From positions 1 through 64,000 of the forward strand of contig CAYTNV010000006.1 in the NCBI GenBank assembly GCA_964439395.1: a stretch of 64,000 nucleotides of DNA. The letters are read 5' to 3'. This document shows positions 42,512 through 51,075 of the stretch, piece by piece. The notes beneath the pieces were generated by a model. The model did no database searches and was not told where the DNA came from. It saw only the letters and a program-made list of their open reading frames with translations. Position 1 is the stretch's first letter. Each line of letters opens with the position of its first letter. Source of the stretch: JAUUSJ01 sp964439395 (GTDB taxonomy: Bacteria; Bacillota; Clostridia; Lachnospirales; Lachnospiraceae). The translations under genes were made by a program, and so were the position numbers.

Positions 42512-43903
42512 TCAAACTATATTTTTCTTCGAAGTTAATTGTTTGAAATTAAGAAATACCATTGTAAGCGATAATACACAGGCAAGAAAATCTGCAATCG
42601 GACCTGCATACAACACACCATCAATGCCAAATATCATCGGCAAAAGAATCAACAGTGGAACAAGGAAAAAACCCTGTCGTGACAGAGAAATCATAATTCC
42701 CTGCCGTACATTTCCTATGCCAGTAAAATAATTCACAGTCAACGGTTGTACACCAAAAACACATACCATCATCATAAAAATACGCATATAACGCTCTGCA
42801 AATTGGAAATAGAGTTCATCACCAGAGCCAAAAATACTTACAATCTGTCGTGGAAATAATTGGAATAATAAAAATGCAACTACACTAATAGTCAACGCGA
42901 ATGTGAGTGCCGTCTTATAAGTCTCTTTTACACGATTATAATTTTTTGCCCCCATATTAAATCCCAAAATAGGCTGGCTTCCCTGAGCAAGTCCCACAGA
43001 AAATGAAGATAAAATACTGTTTAATTTTGCAATAACACCAGAAACTGCCAATGGAATATCGCTTCCATAAATAGATAATGCACCATAATGAGTCAATGTA
43101 TTATTCATAATGATATTGACCAACATCATAATAACTTGGTTAATAAAATTTGATGTTCCTAATTTTGCAATTTTAATAATATACTCTAATTTTATTCCCA
43201 GCATCTCTATCTTAATTTTAAAAGTTTTAAACTTCGTATAATAGTATAAACATAATAAAAATGAGACAATTTGACCCGTGATAGTCGCAACTGCCGCACC
43301 TTGAATTCCCCATTTAAAAATAAACATAAATAACCAATCTAAAAATATATTCAAAACCGCTCCCACTACAGTACAACTCATCGAGTAAGTCGGACTTCCA
43401 TCCGCCCGAATCAAATGGCTGCTTGCACTGGAAAAAAGAAGAAATGGTATTCCAAATGCTGTGATACCTAAGTATAGCTGTGAATAGGGCAATACATTCT
43501 CTGTCGCACCACATAACATCAATATCGGAGTTTTAAATAAAATGACAATGCACATAATCAAAACCCCCGCAACAGCCATCAATGTAAGTCCTGTGCCGAT
43601 AAAATGCTTTGCTTTTTCTTCCTCTTTGGCCCCAAGACTGATATTGAAATTTGATGCTGTGCCAATTCCAACTAGTTGGGAGAAAGCTACGGTAAGAGTG
43701 ACAATCGGAAAAGCCACATTAGTAGCTGCATTGCCCAACATCCCAACTACATGTCCAATAAAAATCTGATCTGTAATATTATAAGCTGCATTGACCAGCA
43801 TACTGATAATCGATGGAATTGCAAATTTTCTAAGCAATCCCACAATAGGGGCATATCCAAGCGGATTACTTTTTTCCTGAATTCGACTATTTGCCTGCTT
43901 CAT
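42512..43903 (-). CDS. MATE-family multidrug efflux transporter
   Basis: 463 residues from the chosen start, 12 spans, sodium- or proton-coupled exporter of drugs or metabolites. MATE repeats are visible: KFAIPSIISMLVNAAYNITDQIFIGHVVG and PLAVSGVIAKLNSILSSFSVGLAQGSQPILGFNMGAKNYNRVKET. A longer frame starts at 43951, but AAGGAG lies 8 bp before ATG 43903. It overlaps the MarR gene by 17 bp, so the two form one operon and the regulator most likely represses the pump. Confidence 0.92.
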   Translation of the reverse strand: MKQANSRIQEKSNPLGYAPIVGLLRKFAIPSIISMLVNAAYNITDQIFIGHVVGMLGNAATNVAFPIVTLTVAFSQLVGIGTASNFNISLGAKEEEKAKHFIGTGLTLMAVAGVLIMCIVILFKTPILMLCGATENVLPYSQLYLGITAFGIPFLLFSSASSHLIRADGSPTYSMSCTVVGAVLNIFLDWLFMFIFKWGIQGAAVATITGQIVSFLLCLYYYTKFKTFKIKIEMLGIKLEYIIKIAKLGTSNFINQVIMMLVNIIMNNTLTHYGALSIYGSDIPLAVSGVIAKLNSILSSFSVGLAQGSQPILGFNMGAKNYNRVKETYKTALTFALTISVVAFLLFQLFPRQIVSIFGSGDELYFQFAERYMRIFMMMVCVFGVQPLTVNYFTGIGNVRQGIMISLSRQGFFLVPLLILLPMIFGIDGVLYAGPIADFLACVLSLTMVFLNFKQLTSKKNIV

Positions 43904-44372
43904 CTTTTTGACTCCTTCGCATAGTTTCTGTATTTTTTCCACTTTGAACATTAAATAAATTCTCTCTCATTTTCAACAGTACCGTATAGACTATGTCCAA
44001 ATCTTGCTGGGAAATTCCTCTCGTAAGTACTTCGTCAAAACCTAGTAATTCTTTTTTAACAGTTTCTCCCATCTGCCTTGTTATGTCCGTAGGATAAATT
44101 CTATTTTGCCGCCTGTCTTCTTGATCTTGCATTCGCACTAAATACCCTTTTTTTTCTAAAGATTTTACAACACGAGTTGTAACCGCCTTGTCAACACAGA
44201 CAATTGCTGTGAGCTCTTCTTGTGTAATTCCTTCATAATGCTGCAATGCCATAAAAAATGGCTGTTCTGCTGCAGTCAAGTTATATTTACATAAAGCATT
44301 TCCAATATAACTTTGGCTTTTTCTCGCCAAAAGATTAATCATACGCGCTATGCTTTTATTCATTTCTATCAC
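43887..44372 (-). CDS. MarR-family regulator of the MATE pump
   Basis: 161 residues: MarR winged helix with ITQEELTAIVCVDKAVTTRVVKSLEKKGYLVRMQDQEDRRQNRIYPT, the recognition helix and the wing DxRxxR. Typically a ligand-released repressor. It precedes and overlaps the MATE gene. Its promoter is a near-perfect consensus with a 22-bp palindrome over the -35 box, implying autorepression. Ligand unknown. Confidence 0.92.
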   Translation of the reverse strand: MIEMNKSIARMINLLARKSQSYIGNALCKYNLTAAEQPFFMALQHYEGITQEELTAIVCVDKAVTTRVVKSLEKKGYLVRMQDQEDRRQNRIYPTDITRQMGETVKKELLGFDEVLTRGISQQDLDIVYTVLLKMRENLFNVQSGKNTETMRRSQKDEAGK

Positions 44373-44381
44373 CTCATGTAA

Positions 44382-44414
44382 ATTATAGCAAAAATAGTTG
44401 ATATGTCAACTATT
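44382..44414 (-). promoter_or_regulatory. marR-MATE promoter with embedded palindrome
   Basis: TTGACA (44404-44409), 16 bp, TATAAT (44382-44387). Palindrome AATAGTTGA-TATG-TCAACTATT (44393-44414) has perfect nine-base arms and covers the -35 box and part of the spacer. It is the obvious MarR operator. Confidence 0.75.
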
Positions 44415-44435
44415 TTTTTGTTAAGTCAGAAAATA

Positions 44436-44466
44436 AGAGGCAAATAAATATTATATATTTGCCTCT
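44436..44466 (-). terminator. Hairpin behind mntP
   Basis: AGAGGCAAAT and ATTTGCCTCT pair around an AT loop, followed on the minus strand by TATTTTC. About 60 bp after the mntP stop. Confidence 0.65.
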
Positions 44467-44527
44467 CACTCCAAGCTGTGTAAAAACATATATTTTCCAA
44501 CTATCTTTTTTAATCGGCGCAACCCTC

Positions 44528-45085
44528 TTATAATATGCCAAAACCACCCAATAATGTTTTAACACCAATCAAAATAAGAATCATACCACCACAAATCTGT
44601 GCTTTAGAACTATATTTCGATCCAAATATGCTTCCAATCTTTACTCCAACAGCAGAACAGACAAAAGTAACTACACCGATAAAAGAAACAGCTGGAATAA
44701 TAGAAACCTGCAAAAACGCAAAAGTGACTCCTATTGCCAGCGCATCAATACTTGTGGCAATAGCAAGAGGAAACATATTTTTTATATTCATACAACAATC
44801 TATACTTTCTTCCTCCTCTAACGCTTCTTTTATCATATCTACACCGAGAAAGATTAATAAAATAAAAGCAATCCAATGTGCATACTTTTTAATCGTCTCT
44901 GCGAAAAAACTCCCAAGAAAATATCCAACCAATGGCATTAGAGCCTGAAAAATGCCAAACCAAGCACCGACAATTATCATATGCTTTAGCTTAATTTTTC
45001 CCAAAGACAATCCCTTACAGACAGCCACTGCAAAAGCATCCATAGATAAACCTACTGCTAAAATAAATAATTCTACAATTCCCAT
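44528..45085 (-). CDS. mntP: Manganese efflux pump MntP
   Basis: 185 residues, six spans arranged as two three-helix repeats. LSMDAFAVAVCKGLSLG in the first half and IATSIDALAIGVTFAF in the second carry the conserved Asp residues of MntP. Exports Mn2+ to prevent toxicity. Start has GGAGG. It lies directly behind a yybP-ykoY Mn riboswitch with a terminator, which fully explains its control: high Mn allows transcription. Identification of protein and riboswitch support each other. Confidence 0.95.
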   Translation of the reverse strand: MGIVELFILAVGLSMDAFAVAVCKGLSLGKIKLKHMIIVGAWFGIFQALMPLVGYFLGSFFAETIKKYAHWIAFILLIFLGVDMIKEALEEEESIDCCMNIKNMFPLAIATSIDALAIGVTFAFLQVSIIPAVSFIGVVTFVCSAVGVKIGSIFGSKYSSKAQICGGMILILIGVKTLLGGFGIL

Positions 45086-45112
45086 TTTTCTTCCTCCTAT
45101 TAAATAAAACAG

Positions 45113-45250
45113 TAAAAAAACTCATGGGCAACTCAAATAAGCTGTCCATGAGTCTCGTCATTTAAAGTAATACCGGGCATCTGCCATTATGTCGATAAAA
45201 CTACATATAAACTCTGCCGACTACTCCCTCAGTAAACTTTTAATATTCTA
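45113..45250 (-). promoter_or_regulatory. yybP-ykoY manganese riboswitch
   Basis: On the minus strand the leader carries the conserved loop TGAGGGAGTAG, a GGCAGA/CCGG region and AATGACGAGAC, followed by a terminator stem (CTCATGGACAGC with GTTGCCCATGAG) and seven T just before the mntP ribosome site. These match the yybP-ykoY class. Promoter: TTGCAA (45268-45273), 17 bp, TAGAAT (45245-45250). Confidence 0.9.
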
Positions 45251-45341
45251 ACATCATATAAAAAGAATTGCAATATTTTTTATTGCTTTTTAGAAGAACA
45301 TTTCATTTCCAAAATATCCTTACTATTTAGTAAAATATTAG

Positions 45342-45390
45342 TTGACATTTTCACTTTTATATAATATAACATTTAATTAGAAATCTAATT
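45342..45390 (+). promoter_or_regulatory. Second marR promoter with start-site palindrome
   Basis: TTGACA (45342-45347), 17 bp, TATAAC (45365-45370). The perfect palindrome AATTAGA-AA-TCTAATT (45375-45390) covers the expected transcription start, a standard autorepressor position. A partial copy (ATTATTAGAATTC) follows. Confidence 0.7.
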
Positions 45391-45426
45391 ATTAGAATTC
45401 AATATAAAAGAGAAAGGAGAGAATTC

Positions 45427-45855
45427 ATGAAAGAATCACTTCACTACCTGCTTATGGCAAATCACTCTATATTTCAAAAAATACTCCTTGATAATATAAA
45501 AGACACAGGACTTACTTTAGGACAGCCAAAAGTGCTGGATTACCTCAAAAATCATGATGGTGTGATTCAAAAAGATATCGCAGCTGCCTGCCATATCGAG
45601 CCTGCTTCTTTAACATCAATTTTAAATGGGATGGAGAAAAAAGAGCTGATTATCCGAAAAATATGTAATGGAAATCGCAGATCTTTTCATATTTTTTTAA
45701 CTCCAAAGGGCAGAGAACAGGCAAATCGCATTGAACGTGAGTTTGAGAAAATCGAGCAATCTGCTCTAAATGGATTTACAAAAGCAGAAAAAGACACGCT
45801 AAACAATTACCTTTCAAAAGTATATCAAAATATACATCAAATAAAAGAATACTAA
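45427..45855 (+). CDS. MarR-family regulator
   Basis: 142 residues. Winged helix (GVIQKDIAAACHIEPASLTSILNGMEKKELIIRK, wing NGNRRSFHIFLT). Controls itself through the palindrome at its start and presumably the membrane-protein gene 30 bp downstream. It differs from the MATE-linked MarR in sequence and operator, so the two circuits are separate. Ligand unknown. Confidence 0.92.
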   Translation: MKESLHYLLMANHSIFQKILLDNIKDTGLTLGQPKVLDYLKNHDGVIQKDIAAACHIEPASLTSILNGMEKKELIIRKICNGNRRSFHIFLTPKGREQANRIEREFEKIEQSALNGFTKAEKDTLNNYLSKVYQNIHQIKEY

Positions 45856-45885
45856 TTTTAAGTTTATATTTTAGGAGGCATTCAA

Positions 45886-46551
45886 ATGACAAAAAAAGAA
45901 ATTTTCAAAAGATATATTTTACTAATTATTAGTTTATTTTTTTCAGCACTAGGCGTTGCCATAACAAAGCGCGGTGAACTTGGTGTATCACCGATTTCTT
46001 CCGTCGCAAATGTTTTAAGTTTTCAATTTTCCTCTTTATCTCTAGGCACATGGCTTATTATATGGAATTGTATTTTAATTGCTGGACAAGTGATTATCTT
46101 AAGAAAAAATTTTCATCTCATTCAGTTATTGCAAATACCATTATCGTTTCTGTTTGGATACTTTACTGATTTTGGAGTATGGTGCGCATCTTTTATCCCT
46201 ACAAACAATTATCCAATTCGACTAATCCTAGTAATCGCGGGTGTTATTATTCTTGGCTTTGGAGTTTCCCTCTCTGTTATCGCCAATGTAATTATGAATT
46301 CTGGAGAGGCATTTGTTAAAGCCATTTCTGATACGTTAAACAAAAATTTTGGCAATATAAAGATTGGTTTTGATATAAGCTGTGTCATTATAGCAATTAT
46401 ACTCTCACTCCTATTTTTTGACCTAAAAATCGTCGGGACAAGAGAGGGAACGATTATTGCTGCAGTTTTCACAGGCATCGTTGTAAAATTTTTTACAAAA
46501 AGATTGGAAAATCCCCTCTCAAATTTTCTAGTTGAAAAAACATTTGAGTAG
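45886..46551 (+). CDS. YczE/YyaS/YitT-like membrane protein
   Basis: 221 residues, about five spans. RYILLIISLFFSALGVAITKRGELGVSPISSVANVLS is the signature start of the YczE group (DUF6198), and FGVSLSVIANVIMNSGEAFVKAIS follows. The family is linked by name to membrane proteins of unknown transport activity. GGAGG start. Operon with the MarR gene; thus a likely drug, peptide or vitamin-related transporter under MarR control (inference). Confidence 0.85.
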   Translation: MTKKEIFKRYILLIISLFFSALGVAITKRGELGVSPISSVANVLSFQFSSLSLGTWLIIWNCILIAGQVIILRKNFHLIQLLQIPLSFLFGYFTDFGVWCASFIPTNNYPIRLILVIAGVIILGFGVSLSVIANVIMNSGEAFVKAISDTLNKNFGNIKIGFDISCVIIAIILSLLFFDLKIVGTREGTIIAAVFTGIVVKFFTKRLENPLSNFLVEKTFE

Positions 46552-46555
46552 AAAG

Positions 46556-46612
46556 GAACTTCCTAATAAAACAGTAAAGCCGTTTTTGTCCACAGGACAT
46601 AGAGTGCGGTTG
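46556..46612 (-). repeat. Dispersed structured repeat, copy C (inverted)
   Basis: On the minus strand CCGCACTCTATG, TGTCC-TGT-GGACA, AAACGGCTTTACTGTTT and ATTAGGA align with copy B. The first hairpin keeps pairing although two bases changed on both sides (TGCC/GGCA to TGTCC/GGACA), and the second keeps pairing too. Confidence 0.6.
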
Positions 46613-46696
46613 AATATAAATTTTAAAGTTGAATATAAATTTTAAAACGGATAAAATAGCAAATGCTATTACTCTTATAAGATATAAAACAAAAAT

Positions 46697-46731
46697 ATCG
46701 CTTCGTCACAAAATTTTCATGACGAAGCGAT
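46697..46731. terminator. Terminator behind the AGCS gene (bidirectional stem)
   Basis: Perfect arms ATCGCTTCGTCA and TGACGAAGCGAT with an 11-base loop. On the minus strand ATTTTTGTTTT follows. On the other side it lies behind the YczE-like gene. Confidence 0.85.
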
Positions 46732-46738
46732 ACTTTCG

Positions 46739-48133
46739 CTATTTATTTTTCTTCTTTAGAGCTGTATAAGATTCCAATGAATCCAATGCTTTTTTTGATA
46801 AAGGATATAACATAAAAATATTAAATAATGTCATTAATCCTACACCGACATCTCCTAAATCCCAGACAACCGTATAAGCTGCAAGTCCACCTGCAAACAA
46901 CATCGCTAACGCTAAAATTTTATATACAGTCTGTGAAATCCAGTTATCGCCAAATAAATACGCCACATTCGAGCGTGCATAAAATAAAATTCCAATAAAA
47001 GTAGAAAAACTAAATAGCCATAGCGTAACTGCAATAAAAACTACACCAAACTGCCCAAGATGGTACTCCATCGCCTTTTGCATCAAATCCATGCCGGTAA
47101 GTCCTTCTGTAAGCTTCTCTGGTGTCATCAACATAATCATAGCAGTACAACTACAAATCAAAATAGTATCTATAAATACGCCAAGTGCCTGTGCCAGCCC
47201 TACTTTTACTGGATGATCTATCTCAGCGGTCGCCGCTGCACATGGAGCTGAGCCTGAACCCGCCTCATTCGAGAATAATCCACGTTTTACACCATTCATT
47301 AAAACTGTACCAAAACCGCCAGCCACAGCTTGTTGTAAACCAAACGCTTCTGAAAAAATTCGTCCAAACACGGCTGGAATCTGATTAAAATTAATAAAAA
47401 TAAGAATTACTGTTATTAAGAGATAACATCCCGCCATAATCGGAACTAACACATCTAATACTTTGACCGTTGCATTTTTTCTTAGGACAATAATAGCTGC
47501 TAATACTACTAGCGCAACCGTTGTGTAGATTGGAGGAATTTGAAATGCATTTTTAAACGCAGAGGTGACAGAATTACTAATTACCTGACTAATTCCACAC
47601 CAACAAATCAATCCAGAAAGAGCAAATAATACAGATAATAGCACATACCGTCTTGGTTTTCCACTCTTCTCCTCAAAATATCGGTGGATATAATACGCTG
47701 GTCCCCCTCGATATCCTCCATAAAGTGGATCTTCCTCCTTATAAATCTGTGCCAAAGTTGCCTCAATAAATGCAGTGGAGGAGCCAATTAATGCCGTCAC
47801 CCACATCCAAAATACAGCTCCGGCTCCTCCGACTGAGATTGCCGCAACTACACCAACTAAATTTCCCATACCAACTCGAGTCGCTGTGGACACAATCAAT
47901 GTCTGTATAACCGAAAGCGCATTATTTTCGCCATCCTTTTTCTCTAGCACAGCAGATACCATATCCCCAAATAGACGGATTGGCAAAAACTTCGTGCGAA
48001 TTGTAAAGTAAATTCCCGTCGGAATTAATAAAATAACTAAGATAGATAGAGGTATCACTCCTCCCCCTGGCAATGGGAGAAAAAATAAATCTCCCCAAAG
48101 AAAATTATAAATTACTTTAATTAACTTAACCAT
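46739..48133 (-). CDS. Sodium:alanine/glycine symporter (AGCS family)
   Basis: 464 residues, about 11 spans. AGCS marks: FLPIRLFGDM, TATRVGMGNLVGVVAAISVGGAGAVFWMWVTA, GGYRGGPAYYI, GLFSNEAGSGSAPCAAATAE. Imports alanine or glycine with Na+. The longest frame starts 96 bp upstream at 48229, but GGAGG lies 5 bp before ATG 48133, so this start is used. Promoter TTTACA (48301-48306), 17 bp, TATACT (48278-48283) gives a leader of about 140 nt. Confidence 0.93.
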   Translation of the reverse strand: MVKLIKVIYNFLWGDLFFLPLPGGGVIPLSILVILLIPTGIYFTIRTKFLPIRLFGDMVSAVLEKKDGENNALSVIQTLIVSTATRVGMGNLVGVVAAISVGGAGAVFWMWVTALIGSSTAFIEATLAQIYKEEDPLYGGYRGGPAYYIHRYFEEKSGKPRRYVLLSVLFALSGLICWCGISQVISNSVTSAFKNAFQIPPIYTTVALVVLAAIIVLRKNATVKVLDVLVPIMAGCYLLITVILIFINFNQIPAVFGRIFSEAFGLQQAVAGGFGTVLMNGVKRGLFSNEAGSGSAPCAAATAEIDHPVKVGLAQALGVFIDTILICSCTAMIMLMTPEKLTEGLTGMDLMQKAMEYHLGQFGVVFIAVTLWLFSFSTFIGILFYARSNVAYLFGDNWISQTVYKILALAMLFAGGLAAYTVVWDLGDVGVGLMTLFNIFMLYPLSKKALDSLESYTALKKKNK

Positions 48134-48183
48134 CTTTCCCTCCACAGCAAAATATATAGAAAATTTTCTCTCTATGTAACTGA

Positions 48184-48199
48184 CAGATAAATTTATCTG
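48184..48199. promoter_or_regulatory. Perfect 16-bp palindrome in the AGCS leader
   Basis: CAGATAAATTTATCTG lies about 50 bp upstream of the symporter start and about 80 bp beyond its predicted transcription start. Possible operator of a roadblock type; no regulator gene is near. The remaining 330-bp gap to the asparaginase gene has no gene. Confidence 0.4.
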
Positions 48200-48277
48200 A
48201 TTATCTTTACAACAACAAAAAGTCGCCAAAACACCTTCTGTCTATACGACTCATTTTGAAAACTTCCCTATTTTGTT

Positions 48278-48306
48278 AGTATATAATTTCTTAAAGAATT
48301 TGTAAA
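48278..48306 (-). promoter_or_regulatory. AGCS symporter promoter
   Basis: TTTACA (48301-48306), 17-bp spacer, TATACT (48278-48283): one mismatch in each box. Confidence 0.6.
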
Positions 48307-48463
48307 GTTAATCCTTTAGCAGTAATATCAAATATTAAATTTATTCTCTTTTTTTAATTTTTGCTCCTTCCAAATTTTACAATATTTTACTGAAAATATT
48401 TATGTATCATCTCAATTTCCATGATATAATTACTATAAAATATTTCAAAATCGGAGGAATACT

Positions 48464-49477
48464 ATGAAGAAAAAAATCTGCATTTTATATACAGGGGGCA
48501 CTATCGGCATGGTACCTACCAAAAAGGGATATGCGCCAAAGAAAGGATATTTTTATGACGCCATATCGGCAATTGACGATTTAAAATCACCTAATATGCC
48601 CAACTGGGAGATGATTGAATTTGATCCTCTGCTCGATTCCTCTAATATCGCCCTAGATCAGTGGAATCAGATTGGTCGTTCTATTCGAGATAACTACAAA
48701 AAGTATGATGGTTTTATCGTCCTCCACGGAACAGACACTATGGCGTATACCGCCTCAGCACTATCCTTTATGCTGGAAGGACTAACTAAACCCATTATCA
48801 TTACTGGTTCTCAAATTCCTCTATGCCAGCTACGCAGTGATGCCAGAGATAATCTCATCACCTCATTATTTATCGCAGGACAAGGAATTGTTAAAGAAGT
48901 TTGTCTCTACTTCGGCGGAAAACTTCTTCGAGGAAATCGCGCCATAAAAACTTCAGCTGACGGACTCATCGCTTTTGACTCACCTAATTATCATCCCCTA
49001 GCAGAAGCAGGTATTGATATCAAATATAATTATGCTGGACTTTTGGTTCCCCCAGCGGACTCTAAGTTTTCCTTGACAGAATTCAAGCAAACTTCTATCG
49101 GCGTACTAAAAGTTTTTCCTGGAATCCAGTTTAGCCTTTTTGAGTCCATTATGACAGAAAGCTTAAAAGGCATCGTTTTAGAAACTTTTGGTGCAGGCAA
49201 TATCCCGACCTATGATGATGCATTACTTCCAATTATCCGAAAGGCCTTTGAAAACGGTACTATTATTACTGTCTGCTCTCAATGTCAGCAGGGAACTGTT
49301 AAACTTGGAACGTACGAGACTAGCTCTGCTTTGACTCGTGCCGGTGCTGTCAGCGGTTACAATATGACTACCGAATCTACTGTTGCCAAACTCTACTATC
49401 TTTTCAGTCTAGACTTGCCAAAGGAGCTTATTAAGAGAAAAATGGAAGAAAATTTAAGAGGGGAACTAACAAGATAA
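48464..49477 (+). CDS. ansA: L-asparaginase, type I
   Basis: 337 residues. Hydrolyses asparagine to aspartate and ammonia. Both active-site threonine motifs are present: ILYTGGTIGM at the start and VLHGTDTMAYTA, with the Lys of the type I enzymes in TKPIIITGSQIP. No signal peptide: cytoplasmic, low-affinity type expected. GGAGG start. Divergent from the symporter, so the pair may serve amino-acid catabolism, but no shared operator was found. Confidence 0.93.
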   Translation: MKKKICILYTGGTIGMVPTKKGYAPKKGYFYDAISAIDDLKSPNMPNWEMIEFDPLLDSSNIALDQWNQIGRSIRDNYKKYDGFIVLHGTDTMAYTASALSFMLEGLTKPIIITGSQIPLCQLRSDARDNLITSLFIAGQGIVKEVCLYFGGKLLRGNRAIKTSADGLIAFDSPNYHPLAEAGIDIKYNYAGLLVPPADSKFSLTEFKQTSIGVLKVFPGIQFSLFESIMTESLKGIVLETFGAGNIPTYDDALLPIIRKAFENGTIITVCSQCQQGTVKLGTYETSSALTRAGAVSGYNMTTESTVAKLYYLFSLDLPKELIKRKMEENLRGELTR

Positions 49478-49499
49478 TTATATACAGACAAAGTCAAAA

Positions 49500-49589
49500 G
49501 ATGTTACAAAATAGAAATTTTTAAAAAATACCCCTCTAAAAAATTTCAGTAATAACAATATCTTATTTAAAAATTCATTTTGTAACATC
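49500..49589. terminator. Long inverted repeat between asparaginase and pseudokinase genes
   Basis: GATGTTACAAAAT...TTTTTAAA and TTTAAAAA...ATTTTGTAACATC form 24-base arms with a few mismatches around a 40-base loop. It separates two converging genes; the T content favours a terminator, but a small mobile remnant is possible. Confidence 0.6.
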
Positions 49590-49618
49590 CTCTCATTTAA
49601 ATATCCACATTTATTTAC

Positions 49619-50959
49619 TCAAGATTCCAGCTTTACCCACAAAGCGGGACGCACCGCTTCCTTAGGATCTACCGTAAATCCACTCGGATTAATATAACCA
49701 TCTGCGAGTACCTCAGCTGCAAATTCACTATTATTTCCTGGAGAACGCAACCACCAAGAAGTACCAATTGCTCTTGCCTCCTCATCCTCAAAATATTTTT
49801 CTGCCTCGTCAAGACTTAGAAGAAAAATTTTATCCTCTATATCATTTCCTCCCTCTGTACCATACTCTGGATTATCTGGATTTTTCACAATTGTCTCACA
49901 AATCCTCTCTTTTTCTGTCTCTGAAAAAGAACCATTATAAAAATCATAATTCAGCCACTGTCTTAGAGAACACTCCTCCCATGTAATATCCTTATACATT
50001 GTATGATACTGCCTCTCCCCGACAGACTCCTTTGCCAGAAGCAAAACCTTCTCTTCTTCTTTATCCAGTACAATCCACTCTCTGTCATTTTTTCCAAAAC
50101 TTACTATATCGCCAACAGATATATTTTTATCCAGTGACGCCATATTATTCGACGCCACATCTTCTGCGGTTACTACATTAGCCCTATTTTGAGTGAAAAA
50201 GATTCCTGTCACTAAAAGCAATAAAAAGGCTGATCCTACAATACTCCATATATTAAATTTCTTTTTTACATCTTTCTCATCTTCTCTATCCGTTTCATGC
50301 TTTTGCCATATTTTATCATTTTTTATGTTCTCTCTTGGCAATATCCACGATTGCTCTATATTTTTTTGTCTTTTCTGTTTTTCTTCTGTTTTTTTATTTG
50401 CCATTTTCAGAGACTTTATGACCGGCTTTGTCAGCTTAAATATCTCTTCTGCTGAGAGATTGGCATTCATCCTCCCTTTTTCCTCTAAAAGTTTATAAAA
50501 CGATTTTCCTACACCATACTCCATCACAATATAAACAGTACCATTTTTCTGAAAATAATCCCGCACTAAAACAATTTCTTCTTGCTTATAAAATTTATTC
50601 AGTGCCTCTATCTCCTGTATAAACTTCTCTTTCCCTGTCTTATAAAGCTTTTCCTTTTCTCCCGTAAATGGTATAACATAGTCACTTGTACGATAATCTC
50701 GAATTGCAAATCTCCTTGGAAAATATTCCTTTATCATAAGCGGAATCTCAAAATTTAGGTCCCATCCACTATACATAATATCAAAGCCACCCTCACTGAT
50801 ACCTTTTCCCACTAGATATTTTCCTTTTAGAATCGTTTGCGGTTTTAAGTGATACATTGGCACTTCATATTTTTCCAACGAAAAATAACAGTATAGGCAC
50901 ACCTCCGTCCCTGGCTTTTCCTTCATACAGCCCATACAGAGCCGATTCAAGTCTTTCAT
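49619..50959 (-). CDS. N-lobe-only pseudokinase with zinc ribbon and DUF6273
   Basis: 446 residues. Residues 1-185 align well with the kinase at 16551 (zinc ribbon C8/C11/C21/C24, EIPLMIKEYF with K77, FIQEIEALNKF, TVYIVMEY), but the glycine loop reads SEGGFDIMY (Gly to Asp at 60). Just where the C-lobe should begin the sequence turns into a Lys/Glu-rich stretch, so HRD, DFG and the activation loop are all missing. A membrane span (about 237-256) and a complete DUF6273 domain ending EAVRPALWV follow. It cannot phosphorylate. Since the frame is open through all domains it is probably expressed, or it is a recent in-frame deletion. Start 10 bp after GGAG. Confidence 0.9.
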   Translation of the reverse strand: MKDLNRLCMGCMKEKPGTEVCLYCYFSLEKYEVPMYHLKPQTILKGKYLVGKGISEGGFDIMYSGWDLNFEIPLMIKEYFPRRFAIRDYRTSDYVIPFTGEKEKLYKTGKEKFIQEIEALNKFYKQEEIVLVRDYFQKNGTVYIVMEYGVGKSFYKLLEEKGRMNANLSAEEIFKLTKPVIKSLKMANKKTEEKQKRQKNIEQSWILPRENIKNDKIWQKHETDREDEKDVKKKFNIWSIVGSAFLLLLVTGIFFTQNRANVVTAEDVASNNMASLDKNISVGDIVSFGKNDREWIVLDKEEEKVLLLAKESVGERQYHTMYKDITWEECSLRQWLNYDFYNGSFSETEKERICETIVKNPDNPEYGTEGGNDIEDKIFLLSLDEAEKYFEDEEARAIGTSWWLRSPGNNSEFAAEVLADGYINPSGFTVDPKEAVRPALWVKLES

Positions 50960-51020
50960 ATTTTCATTTCTCCTCTTCTTCTTTCGTCTCTGCTATATAT
51001 AGCAAAATCTATATCCATAG

Positions 51021-51053
51021 GTCATACCGCAATTCATATCTTTGCGGTATGAC
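51021..51053. repeat. Perfect-arm hairpin upstream of the pseudokinase gene
   Basis: GTCATACCGCA and TGCGGTATGAC, 11-base perfect arms with an 11-base loop, in the 60-90 bp before the pseudokinase start. Weak T run on the plus strand only. Could be a terminator of the fragment upstream or an operator. Confidence 0.5.
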
Positions 51054-51075
51054 TTTTGCCAGTAAACTCAATATG

